14,185 bases of DNA from JAISGQ01 sp045604945 (GTDB lineage Bacteria; Bacillota; Clostridia; Oscillospirales; Acutalibacteraceae). Below the pieces are notes generated by a model. It made no database searches. It was not told the origin of the DNA and saw nothing but the letters and a program-made list of their open reading frames with translations. Where the stretch lies: the NCBI GenBank assembly GCA_045604945.1, contig JAZUPA010000183.1, positions 1 to 14,185 of the forward strand. The letters are read 5' to 3'. The first letter of the stretch is position 1. Each line of letters opens with the position of its first letter. The translations under genes and the position numbers were made by a program. Shown piece by piece: positions 1 through 7,173 of the stretch.

Positions 1-27
1 AGCCATGTCGTTCTGTGAGCCAAGGAG

Positions 28-246
28 TTGATTTATGACATTGTCTTCCTAAGACCGCTTGGCCTCCGACTTAAGGATAAAAATCCCAACCATATTTTCG
101 CCGCCCTAAAGCTTTGCGAACAGCTTTATCACGACGGCAAAATTCCGTTATATATGTTTCGTAATATGGTAAATCAGCACGCTGACGTGGTGGATGCTTC
201 CAAATTCAATTTCACCATTCAGCAGGAAGGAGAAAAAGCCGGATGA
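28..246 (+). CDS. Small hypothetical protein upstream of the serine recombinase; start uncertain
   Basis: I do not recognise the family of this 72-aa product. It is soluble, with no signal peptide or membrane segment, and a helical middle part (around IFAALKLCEQLYHDGKIP) typical of short accessory proteins carried beside large serine recombinases. Its stop overlaps the recombinase ATG in an ATGA arrangement, so the two are probably translated together. The start is the weak point. The TTG at 28 touches the AAGGAG at 22-27, leaving no spacer, while the ATG at 35-37, seven bases after that AAGGAG, opens a frame that closes after five codons. Either a TTG start is used or the gene has suffered a frameshift near its 5' end. 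A different reading frame from the left edge closes at 36-38 and may be the end of another gene. Confidence 0.5.
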   Translation: MIYDIVFLRPLGLRLKDKNPNHIFAALKLCEQLYHDGKIPLYMFRNMVNQHADVVDASKFNFTIQQEGEKAG

Positions 247-2081
247 TGTATCGATACAACGAATTTGACGAACGAAGGGTGGTGATTTATGCCCGTGTTT
301 CCACCGAGCACGAAGCACAGATATCTGCACTCAGCAATCAGCTTGAATGGTATCAGCAATATCTCGACCACCACCCTGAATGGAACCTGATCGACCGCTA
401 TATTGACGAGGGAATCACGGGAACCTCAGCGGAGAAGCGACCGGGCTTCACACAAATGATTGCCGATGCCAAGGCACACAAGTTTGACCTTATCATCACC
501 CGTGAGGTATCCCGATTCGCCCGAAACACCGAGGAAACCCTGCACTACACAAAGATGCTCCGCCGCATCGGCGTTGAGGTATTCTTTATTAACGATAATA
601 TTAAGACCTTTGACGGTGACGGAGAGCTTCGCCTTACTATTATGGCGAGCCTTGCACAGGATGAGAGCCGCAAAACCTCTATCCGAGTGAAAAGCGGTCA
701 GCAGATATCAATGGAAAAAGGTGTGTTCTACGGCAACGGCAATATCCTCGGTTATGACCGAGTGGAGAAAATCGTGGAGGGCAACAAAAAGCAGGTAGAT
801 TTTAATATCAATCCCGTTCAAGCCGAAACGGTGCGACGGATATTCGATATGTACCTTGAGAGACACGGACTGATGGCGATAAAAAATGAAATGGAGCGAA
901 CGGGGCGAAAAACTGCTACGGGGCTTTCCAACTGGCATTGCACGGGTATCTCCCAAACGCTCAAGAACTCCTTTTACTGCGGCATCATTACCTACCACAA
1001 GGAATATACTCCCGACTTTTTGGTGCAGAAAAAGGTAAAAAATTACGGTGAAATGGCGCTGACTCAGGTTAAGGGCAGACACGAGCCGATCATAACCGTT
1101 GAAGAATACGAAAGGGTGCAAAAAATTATGAAAAGCAAGACAGGAAAACTCAAGAATCCAACAACAGGAAGAAAGCTGACGGGCGTAACGCCACCCAAGA
1201 CCGTATGGGGCAGACTGATGATCTGCTCCTGCGGTAGGCGGTTTAACCGCCGCAAATGGCGAACCAATGCCAACGGCGAAAAGTTCTTCGGCTACCAATG
1301 CTACGGCACAACGCAGACAGGCACTATCAAAAGTCGCCTAAAACGTGGACTTCCTATTGACGGTATCTGTCAGTCACCGATGATTGCCGAGTGGAAGCTG
1401 CAAATGATGGCAAACTATATCTTCCGTCATTTCCTTACCAACAAACAAAAAGTGTTGGAAATTGCGAACTCCTTGCTTGAGGAGCATATCGGCGACACCG
1501 AGGTACAAGTGCAAGATAACTCAAAGCTCATCGAGCAAAAACAACGTGAGCTTGACAGAGCCAACACAAAGCGCAGAAATCTTGTGGATCTGCTCAGCAA
1601 TTGTGATATCTCCCGTGAGGATTATCAAGAAGCACGTGCCGATGTGGACAGGCAGATTGATAAGCTCAAGGCAGAAATTGAAGAACTGACACCGGTGGTT
1701 GAGCCGACCGAGGAGGAAGAAATCGACTACGAGAGCAAGATCACCGTTCTCCGCTACGCCTTGGAACAATATACCAATTTTGATGCCGACGGCGATATCC
1801 CTGAAAGTGTCATTGAAGCCTTTGTGGAGAAAATCGAGGTTTCAAAGGACTGTTTCAAGTGGTATCTTCGTGGCGACTTCGGCGGCGACTCTCCCATTCC
1901 GATGAATGTGGAGGGCAACCGCAAGAAAGGGGCGACTATTTCGCCCCAGTACATAATTCCCCCTGCAAACTTTGGCGACTCAGGCTGCTATCAAGGAAGG
2001 CAAGTAAGCTTTCAAAACTCAGTATTCATGCGAGCTTTCGGGCGTTCTGAGCGTACCGTAAACCACCTGAAATACTGCTGA
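243..2081 (+). CDS. Large serine recombinase (mobile-element integrase)
   Basis: Site-specific recombinase of the large serine family, which excises and integrates elements through double-strand breaks and a phosphoserine link. The resolvase-type catalytic domain spans about residues 13-160, with the nucleophile Ser20 in YARVS and the conserved arginines in REVSRFAR (87-94) and DESRKTS (140-146). The recombinase DNA-binding domain follows (about 165-295), then a zinc ribbon with Cys328, Cys330, Cys353 and Cys376. A coiled coil lies at about 425-485. Length (612 aa) is normal for the family. Start: ATG at 243 overlaps the stop of the small upstream gene and has AAGGAG at 227-232; ATG at 246 is equally possible. 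The last 60 or so residues have no domain character and are encoded across a DNA segment that is repeated 914 bp downstream, so the C-terminal tail may reflect the element's attachment site. The element's other genes would lie to the left. Confidence 0.93.
   Translation: MMYRYNEFDERRVVIYARVSTEHEAQISALSNQLEWYQQYLDHHPEWNLIDRYIDEGITGTSAEKRPGFTQMIADAKAHKFDLIITREVSRFARNTEETLHYTKMLRRIGVEVFFINDNIKTFDGDGELRLTIMASLAQDESRKTSIRVKSGQQISMEKGVFYGNGNILGYDRVEKIVEGNKKQVDFNINPVQAETVRRIFDMYLERHGLMAIKNEMERTGRKTATGLSNWHCTGISQTLKNSFYCGIITYHKEYTPDFLVQKKVKNYGEMALTQVKGRHEPIITVEEYERVQKIMKSKTGKLKNPTTGRKLTGVTPPKTVWGRLMICSCGRRFNRRKWRTNANGEKFFGYQCYGTTQTGTIKSRLKRGLPIDGICQSPMIAEWKLQMMANYIFRHFLTNKQKVLEIANSLLEEHIGDTEVQVQDNSKLIEQKQRELDRANTKRRNLVDLLSNCDISREDYQEARADVDRQIDKLKAEIEELTPVVEPTEEEEIDYESKITVLRYALEQYTNFDADGDIPESVIEAFVEKIEVSKDCFKWYLRGDFGGDSPIPMNVEGNRKKGATISPQYIIPPANFGDSGCYQGRQVSFQNSVFMRAFGRSERTVNHLKYC
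1981..2008 (+). repeat. Imperfect direct repeat, copy 1 (inside recombinase 3' end)
   Basis: This 28-bp segment matches 2895-2922 at 23 of 28 positions without gaps. Shared blocks are CAGGCTG at the left end, TATC in the middle and AAGTAAG at the right end. A shorter match (ATAATT, one difference, CCC) lies about 20-30 bp before each copy, hinting that homology extends further left. Location at the end of a serine recombinase gene suggests a former or present attachment site; that is inference. Confidence 0.6.
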
Positions 2082-2094
2082 TAAACAAGCAATG

Positions 2095-2128
2095 AACTCC
2101 CCGTGTTCAACCGACACGGGGAGTTTTT
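2095..2128 (+). terminator. Strong intrinsic terminator after the recombinase
   Basis: A perfect 12-bp stem (2095-2106 with 2114-2125, left arm AACTCCCCGTGT) closes a 7-base loop and is followed by a run of T to 2128. It ends the recombinase transcript and separates it from the downstream ankyrin-like gene. Confidence 0.92.
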
Positions 2129-2188
2129 CTGTTGATCCCTTTATATTGGAAAGTTTTTATGCTATACTGCAATCAAGAGGTGATGGGA

Positions 2189-2872
2189 ATGAAGAAGCAT
2201 ATTGATGAATTAACAGAATTGTGCAAAGAACAGCCCTTTAACACAGAGAAAATTCAAAATTATATTTCACGGTATAATATGGGCAGCGAAGCGGTGACTC
2301 GGGCGGCACTGGCACTTTGTGAATACGGTGAATTTTCCGTTAAAGAATACATTTGGCAGCATGAGAAAGAACCAAGGCCGGAAGAGTTGGTCACATATAA
2401 CTGGGAAGACTTGTTTAATGTGCTTTTATCCAATGGCCTTGATGCGAATCTGGTAATATGTGATGATGGGCGCAATTATGAAAACATCCTTCAATCTATC
2501 CAGTTTTTGGACGATGGTGACCTGAACGCAAGAATAGCCAGAAATATTCTGCTTCATCAGGGGACACCAAACATTATAATCGATGGTGAGCCGCTTTTTC
2601 GTGAGGTAGATGGTAACTTGATGATTGATATCAACTTGAGGCTATATCCTGAAAAATGGATGCTGGATAATGCTTTTCGTTTCTGGCTGGTTCTGGTGGG
2701 TTTTGGCGGTTTGATCATTGATGGAAGAAGTCCGGTTAAAATGTGCGATGGTTATCAAACAGAAATATTCCGAGAGTTTGAAAAATTTGATTACCGAATA
2801 ACCTATAACACAGAGGAATTTGATATGGAGATTTTTGAAAGGGACACCGGAAAGGTTGTAGCAATGGTATAA
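2189..2872 (+). CDS. Hypothetical protein, ankyrin-repeat-like, cargo of the element
   Basis: A 227-aa soluble acidic protein of unknown function. The middle part resembles one or two degenerate ankyrin repeats (NVLLSNGLDANLV, then ILLHQGTPNIIIDGEPLFR), a type often found as single genes in accessory regions and in immunity loci next to polymorphic toxins. No toxin gene is visible beside it here. I chose the ATG at 2189 because AGAGG at 2176-2180 sits eight bases upstream; in-frame ATGs at 2183, 2159 and 2132 lack this spacing, and 2132 lies just after the preceding terminator. It stands alone between two strong terminators and between two copies of a 28-bp repeat, so it may be a one-gene cassette. 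Function is not assigned. Confidence 0.75.
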   Translation: MKKHIDELTELCKEQPFNTEKIQNYISRYNMGSEAVTRAALALCEYGEFSVKEYIWQHEKEPRPEELVTYNWEDLFNVLLSNGLDANLVICDDGRNYENILQSIQFLDDGDLNARIARNILLHQGTPNIIIDGEPLFREVDGNLMIDINLRLYPEKWMLDNAFRFWLVLVGFGGLIIDGRSPVKMCDGYQTEIFREFEKFDYRITYNTEEFDMEIFERDTGKVVAMV

Positions 2873-2894
2873 TTTCCCGTTTCGTACAGCACCA

Positions 2895-2922
2895 CAGGCT
2901 GTTATCGAGTAAAGAAAGTAAG
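2895..2922 (+). repeat. Imperfect direct repeat, copy 2 (after the ankyrin-like gene)
   Basis: Second copy of the 28-bp sequence found at the recombinase 3' end (23 of 28 identical). It begins 22 bases after the ankyrin-like gene's stop codon and is followed, as copy 1 is, by a strong terminator. The pair brackets the recombinase terminator and the ankyrin-like gene. Confidence 0.6.
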
Positions 2923-2953
2923 AACTTGCGCTGCACGGCATGAATCAATAATG

Positions 2954-2981
2954 CCCCCTCGGAGCAATCCGAGGGGGTTTT
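2954..2981 (+). terminator. Strong intrinsic terminator with GCAA tetraloop
   Basis: A perfect 10-bp stem (CCCCCTCGGA at 2954-2963 with 2968-2977) closed by a GNRA loop (GCAA) and followed by TTTT. It ends the transcript of the ankyrin-like gene. Confidence 0.9.
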
Positions 2982-3005
2982 CAGAACAATATGAATATTG
3001 TTCTG
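2982..3005. repeat. Perfect 24-bp dyad centred on GA
   Basis: The 11-base arm CAGAACAATAT (2982-2992) is followed by GA and then its exact reverse complement (2995-3005). There is no T-run after it, and it begins one base after the preceding terminator, so it is not itself a normal terminator. It could be an operator or a recombination site. It lies about 90 bp upstream of the promoter of the MoxR/VWA pair. Confidence 0.7.
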
Positions 3006-3092
3006 TCGGGTGTTTGCTTTCAGAAAAAACAACGGCTGCGCTCCGATGGTGACAATCCCTGAAGAATAAAGTTTGCAAAGCAGAAAAACACC

Positions 3093-3121
3093 TTTTCACG
3101 GGAAACAGATTGCTGTATAAT
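3093..3121 (+). promoter_or_regulatory. Sigma-A-type promoter for the MoxR/VWA operon
   Basis: TTTTCA at 3093-3098, a 17-bp spacer and a perfect TATAAT at 3116-3121. Transcription would start near 3128, which rules out the upstream in-frame ATG at 3110 as the start of the ATPase gene. Confidence 0.65.
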
Positions 3122-3151
3122 AAAAGCAAAAGTGGGTTTATGGAGGGTATA

Positions 3152-4261
3152 ATGGCAGAACGAAGCATTAATTCGCCGGAGCTGACAGTTGACCGTATGG
3201 TGATGCAGCTTTCCGGGGCATATGTATCGATTATCAGATCGGGAGCAGACCTCAGGAGCTTTCCTTCGGTCATGCTATGGGGTCCCCCGGGAGTCGGCAA
3301 ATCTCAGGGAATACGCCAGGTGGCAAAGGTTATTGCAGAGAAGACAGGGAAGAGGGTTGAAGTAACAGATGTAAGACTTCTGCTTTTCAACCCCGTGGAT
3401 CTGAGGGGAATTCCCACAGCAAACGAGGATAAAACCCTTGCGGTGTGGCTGAAGCCCAAAATATTCCAGATGGATGACAGCAGTGAGGTTGTAAATATCC
3501 TGTTCCTTGACGAGATTTCTGCAGCGCCGCAGTCTGTGCAGGCAGCGGCATATCAGATAACCCTTGACAGAACCGTCGGAGAGCACCGCCTGCCCGACAA
3601 CTGCATAGTTATCGCCGCGGGCAACAGGGTCACCGACCGCTCGGTGGCATATACAATGCCGAAGGCGCTGGCAAACAGACTTTGCCACATAGAAATCGTC
3701 GGAGACAGCAAAAGCTGGCACAGATGGGCAGTGGGAGCGGGGGTAAACAGCATCGTGCTGGGTTTTCTTGATTGCAATCCCAGTATGCTGATGAAATTCG
3801 ACCCCATGTCGGACAGCCTTTCCTTCCCGACTCCCCGTTCATGGGAGATGGTGAGCGGCATATTGAATAACGTCTCGGAAAATGTTGATGAGGTATTCCC
3901 GCTTATTGTCGGCTGCATCGGAGAAGAGACTGCACATGCGCTGCGCTCATGGAGCGCGGTGCGCATGAGAATACCGAAGGTGGAAAAGATATTTGAGGGG
4001 AAGGAAGAGGAAGTGCCGACAAGCCCTGACATACTGTTTGCTCTTTCTTCTGAAATCACAACGTATGCCGCAAAGCATCATTCAGAGGACGAAATCAGAA
4101 ACGCCGTTGGCTATGCATCAAGACTTCCCTTTGAATTCAAAAACAGGATCTTTGCGGACCTTCTGCAGATAAGGTCTATCTGCAGCCTGCTGTCGAACAT
4201 CTATGTTTACAATGATTGGTTTCTGCGCTCGGGCAGGGACTGGGAAGATTACGGCTTATGA
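3152..4261 (+). CDS. MoxR-family AAA+ ATPase
   Basis: A 369-aa AAA+ ATPase of the MoxR type. These use ATP hydrolysis as chaperones to remodel or activate partner proteins, normally together with a VWA-domain protein encoded next door. Visible are Walker A GPPGVGKS (residues 44-51), Walker B ILFLDE (116-121), the sensor-1 asparagine in AAGNRVTDRS (Asn158) and an arginine-finger candidate in KALANRLCHIEI (Arg176). The C-terminal part (about 250-369) is helical and not diagnostic. I chose the ATG at 3152: GGAGGG at 3142-3147 precedes it and the likely transcript begins near 3128. The stop codon overlaps the ATG of the following VWA gene by four bases, so the two are translationally coupled and very likely form one complex in the cytoplasm. 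The protein client is unknown. Confidence 0.9.
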   Translation: MAERSINSPELTVDRMVMQLSGAYVSIIRSGADLRSFPSVMLWGPPGVGKSQGIRQVAKVIAEKTGKRVEVTDVRLLLFNPVDLRGIPTANEDKTLAVWLKPKIFQMDDSSEVVNILFLDEISAAPQSVQAAAYQITLDRTVGEHRLPDNCIVIAAGNRVTDRSVAYTMPKALANRLCHIEIVGDSKSWHRWAVGAGVNSIVLGFLDCNPSMLMKFDPMSDSLSFPTPRSWEMVSGILNNVSENVDEVFPLIVGCIGEETAHALRSWSAVRMRIPKVEKIFEGKEEEVPTSPDILFALSSEITTYAAKHHSEDEIRNAVGYASRLPFEFKNRIFADLLQIRSICSLLSNIYVYNDWFLRSGRDWEDYGL

Positions 4262-5547
4262 TGACGGTACAGAGAAAAAGACGGCTCAGGGACAAGATAC
4301 AGACATCAAGAGGGCGGCTTATGGAGTCGAACCCCTTTTTCGGACTGCTTCTCATGTATATGCAATTTGTCGCTGTGCCGGGAATGAAGAATATGTCAAC
4401 AGACGGCATAAGCATATATTTTTCACCGGATTTTCTGGACAGGCTCTATGACAGCGAGGTTGATTTCATTCTGTGCCACCAGATTGTACATATAATCAGC
4501 GGTCATATATGGCGCCTGTCAGACAGGCAGGATGAAGACTATCATTTTGCCTGCGACATAAAGACAAACGCCCATCTGACTGCCTGCGGCTTCAAAGAGG
4601 AAAGATATCCTCATCTTGGCGAGGTGCATTGCAGAATCCCGAGGTGTGAGGATGACCCGTCGGAAATGACCCCCGAAGAGATATACGGAAGTCTGCCCTA
4701 CAGCCTGTATATGCTCGATGAGAAGGCACGAAGCAGATATCTTGTTGACAGCGACCTGTGGTGGGATAAAGAAGCCGATTCGGACACGGAGGGAGAAATA
4801 ATCATTGAAAAGCCCGAAGCAGAAGGTCAATACAGAAATGACAGCAGAACGGAGACAGACTCATCCGGGGCAGAAAGCCTTCGTCAGGAATGGCAGAGCC
4901 GTACTGCCGCTGCGGTCAGCTCAATGGAGGGTGATCGGAGCGACAGTGAAGGCGCAGGAGCTGCCCCTGATTTTGCAAAGCGGATGATTGAAAAAATTAG
5001 AAAGCCTGATGTTGACTGGAGGAAGGTTCTGGATAATTTCATCCAGGAGCGCATATGTGATTATTCATTTTCTCCGCCCGACAGACGTTTTTATGATACG
5101 GGATTCTTTCTCCCCGATTTCAACGAAAAGGAATTTGTCTCAAAGGATGTGCTGTTTATGGTGGATACCTCAGGCTCGATCGATGATGATGAGCTGTCGG
5201 CGGTATACTCCGAAATCTGCGGAGCAGCAGAACAGTTTGGCGGAAAGCTGAGGGGAATGCTGGGCTTCTTCGACAGCGCAGTCACACCTCCGCTGCCCTT
5301 TGAGACCGTGGGCGACCTTATGAAGATCATCCCTTACGGAGGGGGCGGAACGGATTTTTCGGTCATCTTTGATTATGTCCGCAGCAATTATAAGGAGGAG
5401 GAACCTGCCTGCATTGTAATCTTCACCGACGGGCAAGGTATATTTCCGGCAGAATCTGCGGCAATGGGGATTCCCGTTTTATGGGTGATCAATGATGTTG
5501 ATATAACCCCTCCCTGGGGCAGAGTGACACACATTATGCCTGTATAG
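4258..5547 (+). CDS. VWA-like protein with an N-terminal metallopeptidase-like domain (DUF2201 type)
   Basis: A 429-aa partner of the MoxR ATPase. The N-terminal half resembles the putative metallopeptidase domain seen in VWA-like DUF2201 proteins, but the expected HExxH reads HQIVH (residues 74-78) with a further His83, so the catalytic glutamate is missing. A low-complexity acidic linker covers about 170-235. The C-terminal half is a VWA-like fold with an intact metal-ion-dependent adhesion site: DTSGS (303-307), Thr365 in GGGGTD and Asp391 in FTDG. Such domains bind protein partners through a divalent metal. Start: the ATG at 4258 overlaps the ATPase stop (ATGA), a coupling arrangement; another in-frame ATG at 4216 lies well inside the ATPase gene. 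Cytoplasmic; no membrane segment. A terminator follows 26 bases after the stop. Confidence 0.87.
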   Translation: MMTVQRKRRLRDKIQTSRGRLMESNPFFGLLLMYMQFVAVPGMKNMSTDGISIYFSPDFLDRLYDSEVDFILCHQIVHIISGHIWRLSDRQDEDYHFACDIKTNAHLTACGFKEERYPHLGEVHCRIPRCEDDPSEMTPEEIYGSLPYSLYMLDEKARSRYLVDSDLWWDKEADSDTEGEIIIEKPEAEGQYRNDSRTETDSSGAESLRQEWQSRTAAAVSSMEGDRSDSEGAGAAPDFAKRMIEKIRKPDVDWRKVLDNFIQERICDYSFSPPDRRFYDTGFFLPDFNEKEFVSKDVLFMVDTSGSIDDDELSAVYSEICGAAEQFGGKLRGMLGFFDSAVTPPLPFETVGDLMKIIPYGGGGTDFSVIFDYVRSNYKEEEPACIVIFTDGQGIFPAESAAMGIPVLWVINDVDITPPWGRVTHIMPV

Positions 5548-5573
5548 CAACAGGGTGATTACGGATAATGAAA

Positions 5574-5613
5574 AATGCTCACATCCCTTTGAAGGTGTGA
5601 GCATTCTGCTTTT
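5574..5613 (+). terminator. Intrinsic terminator after the VWA gene
   Basis: Stem AATGCTCACA (5574-5583) with its exact complement at 5596-5605, a 12-base loop, then a T-rich tail (CTGCTTTT). It separates the MoxR/VWA transcript from the TIR gene. Confidence 0.75.
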
Positions 5614-5627
5614 GAAGCGGTATATCC

Positions 5628-5656
5628 TTTACAATCGGGAGCAAAAATGATATAAT
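5628..5656 (+). promoter_or_regulatory. Strong sigma-A promoter for the TIR gene
   Basis: TTTACA at 5628-5633 (five of six consensus bases), a 17-bp spacer and a perfect TATAAT at 5651-5656 preceded by TGA, an extended -10. Transcription would begin near 5663, leaving a leader of about 55 bases. Confidence 0.8.
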
Positions 5657-5717
5657 ATTCTTCAATATATGATGTAATGATTTTTGCCGCAGGTTCAGGA
5701 TGAAAGGATTGGATTTT

Positions 5718-6626
5718 ATGATATATAACGGCAATGAAAAATATATTTTCGTAAGCTACGCACATAAGGATTCCCGGAAGGTGCTGCCGATAATAGATGT
5801 GCTCAGCGAGCGGGGCTTCAGGGTCTGGTACGATGCAGGAATAGAAGCAGGAACAGAATGGCCCGAATACATCGAAGAGCACCTTAAAAATGCAGAGGTA
5901 ATACTGGTGTTCATGACCCCTGAAACCATTGAGTCCAAAAACTGCAGAAACGAGATCAATTTTGCCCTCGACCTCAACAAGGAGATTCTGGTGGTCTATC
6001 TGGAGGAGACGACCCTTCTCAAAGGCATGCGTCTTCAGCTCAACTCCACACAGTCCCTTTTCAGAAAGAATCACACCTCCAACGAATCCTTCATGCGCGA
6101 GCTTATCAACGCGCGGATTCTCAGGAGCTGCCGCGTGGGAGCGGAGGAGAGCGTGCCGACAGCGCCTGCCGAAGAGAAATCCGCCGGCGAAACCAGAATT
6201 GCAAACATCTGCTCCATCGGAGCAAAGGATAAAAACGACCTCTGGCCAAAGGGAAGATATTCTCAGGTGATAAACCGCGATGAATTCAGCGTGGTCTTCT
6301 TTCACGTCAAGCTTCTGAAAACCTTCGGCTTTTCGGGGAAGATAAACACCAGATATCAGGTTTATAACAGCGACAACAACCTCATCTACGAAGAGGAATC
6401 CCCCATGCAGGTAGAGCCTGATTACGACAGAATATCAAAGGGCTGGATACTGAAAGGTGATGACGGCAGCTTTGTGCCGTCGGGAGAATACCGATTTGTC
6501 TGCTCCATAAACAACTCCCCTTCATTTACATATTTCTTCTCGGTAAGCTCTGATGACGAGAAAAACAAAAAAGCCGCTCCGAAAAAATCGCTGCTTGAAA
6601 AGATAAAGACACTGTTTGAAAACTGA
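5718..6626 (+). CDS. TIR-domain protein with C-terminal beta-rich domain
   Basis: A 302-aa protein with a bacterial TIR domain at about residues 8-135: FVSYAHKDS (11-19), GFRVWYDAGI (33-42), then CRNEINFAL (76-84) carrying Glu79, the position of the catalytic glutamate of NAD-cleaving TIR enzymes. TIR domains either cleave NAD+ or make cyclic ADP-ribose-type signals, or act as scaffolds. After a charged linker (about 140-170) comes a beta-rich segment (about 185-277), Ig-like in pattern, with GWILKGDDGSFVPSGEYRF near its end and a basic tail. I chose the ATG at 5718, with AAAGGA nine bases upstream, over the ATG at 5700, which has a poor site. It has its own promoter and no signal peptide. 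It may be an anti-phage effector or a signalling protein; this type is common in ruminococci, so a defence role is not certain. Confidence 0.88.
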   Translation: MIYNGNEKYIFVSYAHKDSRKVLPIIDVLSERGFRVWYDAGIEAGTEWPEYIEEHLKNAEVILVFMTPETIESKNCRNEINFALDLNKEILVVYLEETTLLKGMRLQLNSTQSLFRKNHTSNESFMRELINARILRSCRVGAEESVPTAPAEEKSAGETRIANICSIGAKDKNDLWPKGRYSQVINRDEFSVVFFHVKLLKTFGFSGKINTRYQVYNSDNNLIYEEESPMQVEPDYDRISKGWILKGDDGSFVPSGEYRFVCSINNSPSFTYFFSVSSDDEKNKKAAPKKSLLEKIKTLFEN

Positions 6627-6650
6627 CAGCATGAAAATCAGGCTGCGGTA

Positions 6651-6679
6651 TTGCCATGCTTTTCTTCATGTGTTAAAAT
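6651..6679 (+). promoter_or_regulatory. Sigma-A promoter for the 150-aa protein gene
   Basis: TTGCCA at 6651-6656, a 17-bp spacer and TAAAAT at 6674-6679, preceded by TGT (extended -10). It overlaps a weak hairpin (AGCATG at 6628-6633 with CATGCT at 6655-6660, then TTT), which might serve as a poor terminator for the TIR gene. Confidence 0.65.
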
Positions 6680-6708
6680 CAAATTAATAATATGCAGGAG
6701 AATGAAAA

Positions 6709-7161
6709 ATGGAGAAGAATACAAATAATATAGCAGAAAAAGAACTGAAAGAAATCGAAGAGCTTGAAAGAGGCTGGAGAAAGCTCAGTGAAGATATCAA
6801 CAGGAATAAGAAGATAGATATTCGTATTTATGAAGCGGTGTTTTCAAAGACATATGCCCTTCTGAAGAGGTATTATAAAGAGCCCAGAATCGAAAAGGTT
6901 CATATCAATCTGATAGTCAATGCGTTTCTGTTTGCAAACACCGAGAGCAAGGAGCTTGACTTTCTGTACCGCGCAGCGCTGGTGCTGACGGAAAGAATGC
7001 TCACCTGCTGCATTGCTGCAGGTGAGGAGGAAGCTCCCGAAGGAGCGGAGGTCTATGTTCTGACAATGCGCAGGGAAGTGCATATTGATTTCAACGATGT
7101 TGATGAATCTCTCAGAACACTGGCAGCTGTCCTGGAGGAAGATTACTGGGGAAGACAGTAA
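6709..7161 (+). CDS. Hypothetical 150-aa protein
   Basis: I do not recognise this protein. It is acidic and predicted mostly helical, starting with a lysine/glutamate-rich segment (about residues 9-35) that may form a short coiled coil, then a helical core with a hydrophobic stretch around LDFLYRAALVLTERMLTCC that is too polar for a membrane span. There is no signal peptide and no catalytic motif. The start ATG at 6709 has AGGAG at 6696-6700. The gene has its own extended -10 promoter and ends in a strong terminator, so it is a single-gene unit. Its position directly behind the TIR gene on the same strand leaves a functional link open but unproved. Confidence 0.75.
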   Translation: MEKNTNNIAEKELKEIEELERGWRKLSEDINRNKKIDIRIYEAVFSKTYALLKRYYKEPRIEKVHINLIVNAFLFANTESKELDFLYRAALVLTERMLTCCIAAGEEEAPEGAEVYVLTMRREVHIDFNDVDESLRTLAAVLEEDYWGRQ

Positions 7162-7173
7162 GATAAAAATTCA

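Noticed and set aside
708..1298. 196-codon open frame on the minus strand inside the recombinase
   Set aside because: The plus strand encodes a continuous serine recombinase here; the antisense product has no family features.
3110..3151. Upstream ATG for the MoxR ATPase
   Set aside because: It lies upstream of the TATAAT and so before the likely transcription start; the ATG at 3152 has GGAGGG.
3553..4059. 168-codon open frame on the minus strand opposite the MoxR ATPase
   Set aside because: It is antisense to Walker B, sensor and C-terminal regions of a clear AAA+ gene.
5559..6305. 248-codon open frame on the minus strand opposite the TIR gene
   Set aside because: It is antisense to a TIR gene with a good promoter and Shine-Dalgarno site, crosses a terminator and shows no recognisable domain.
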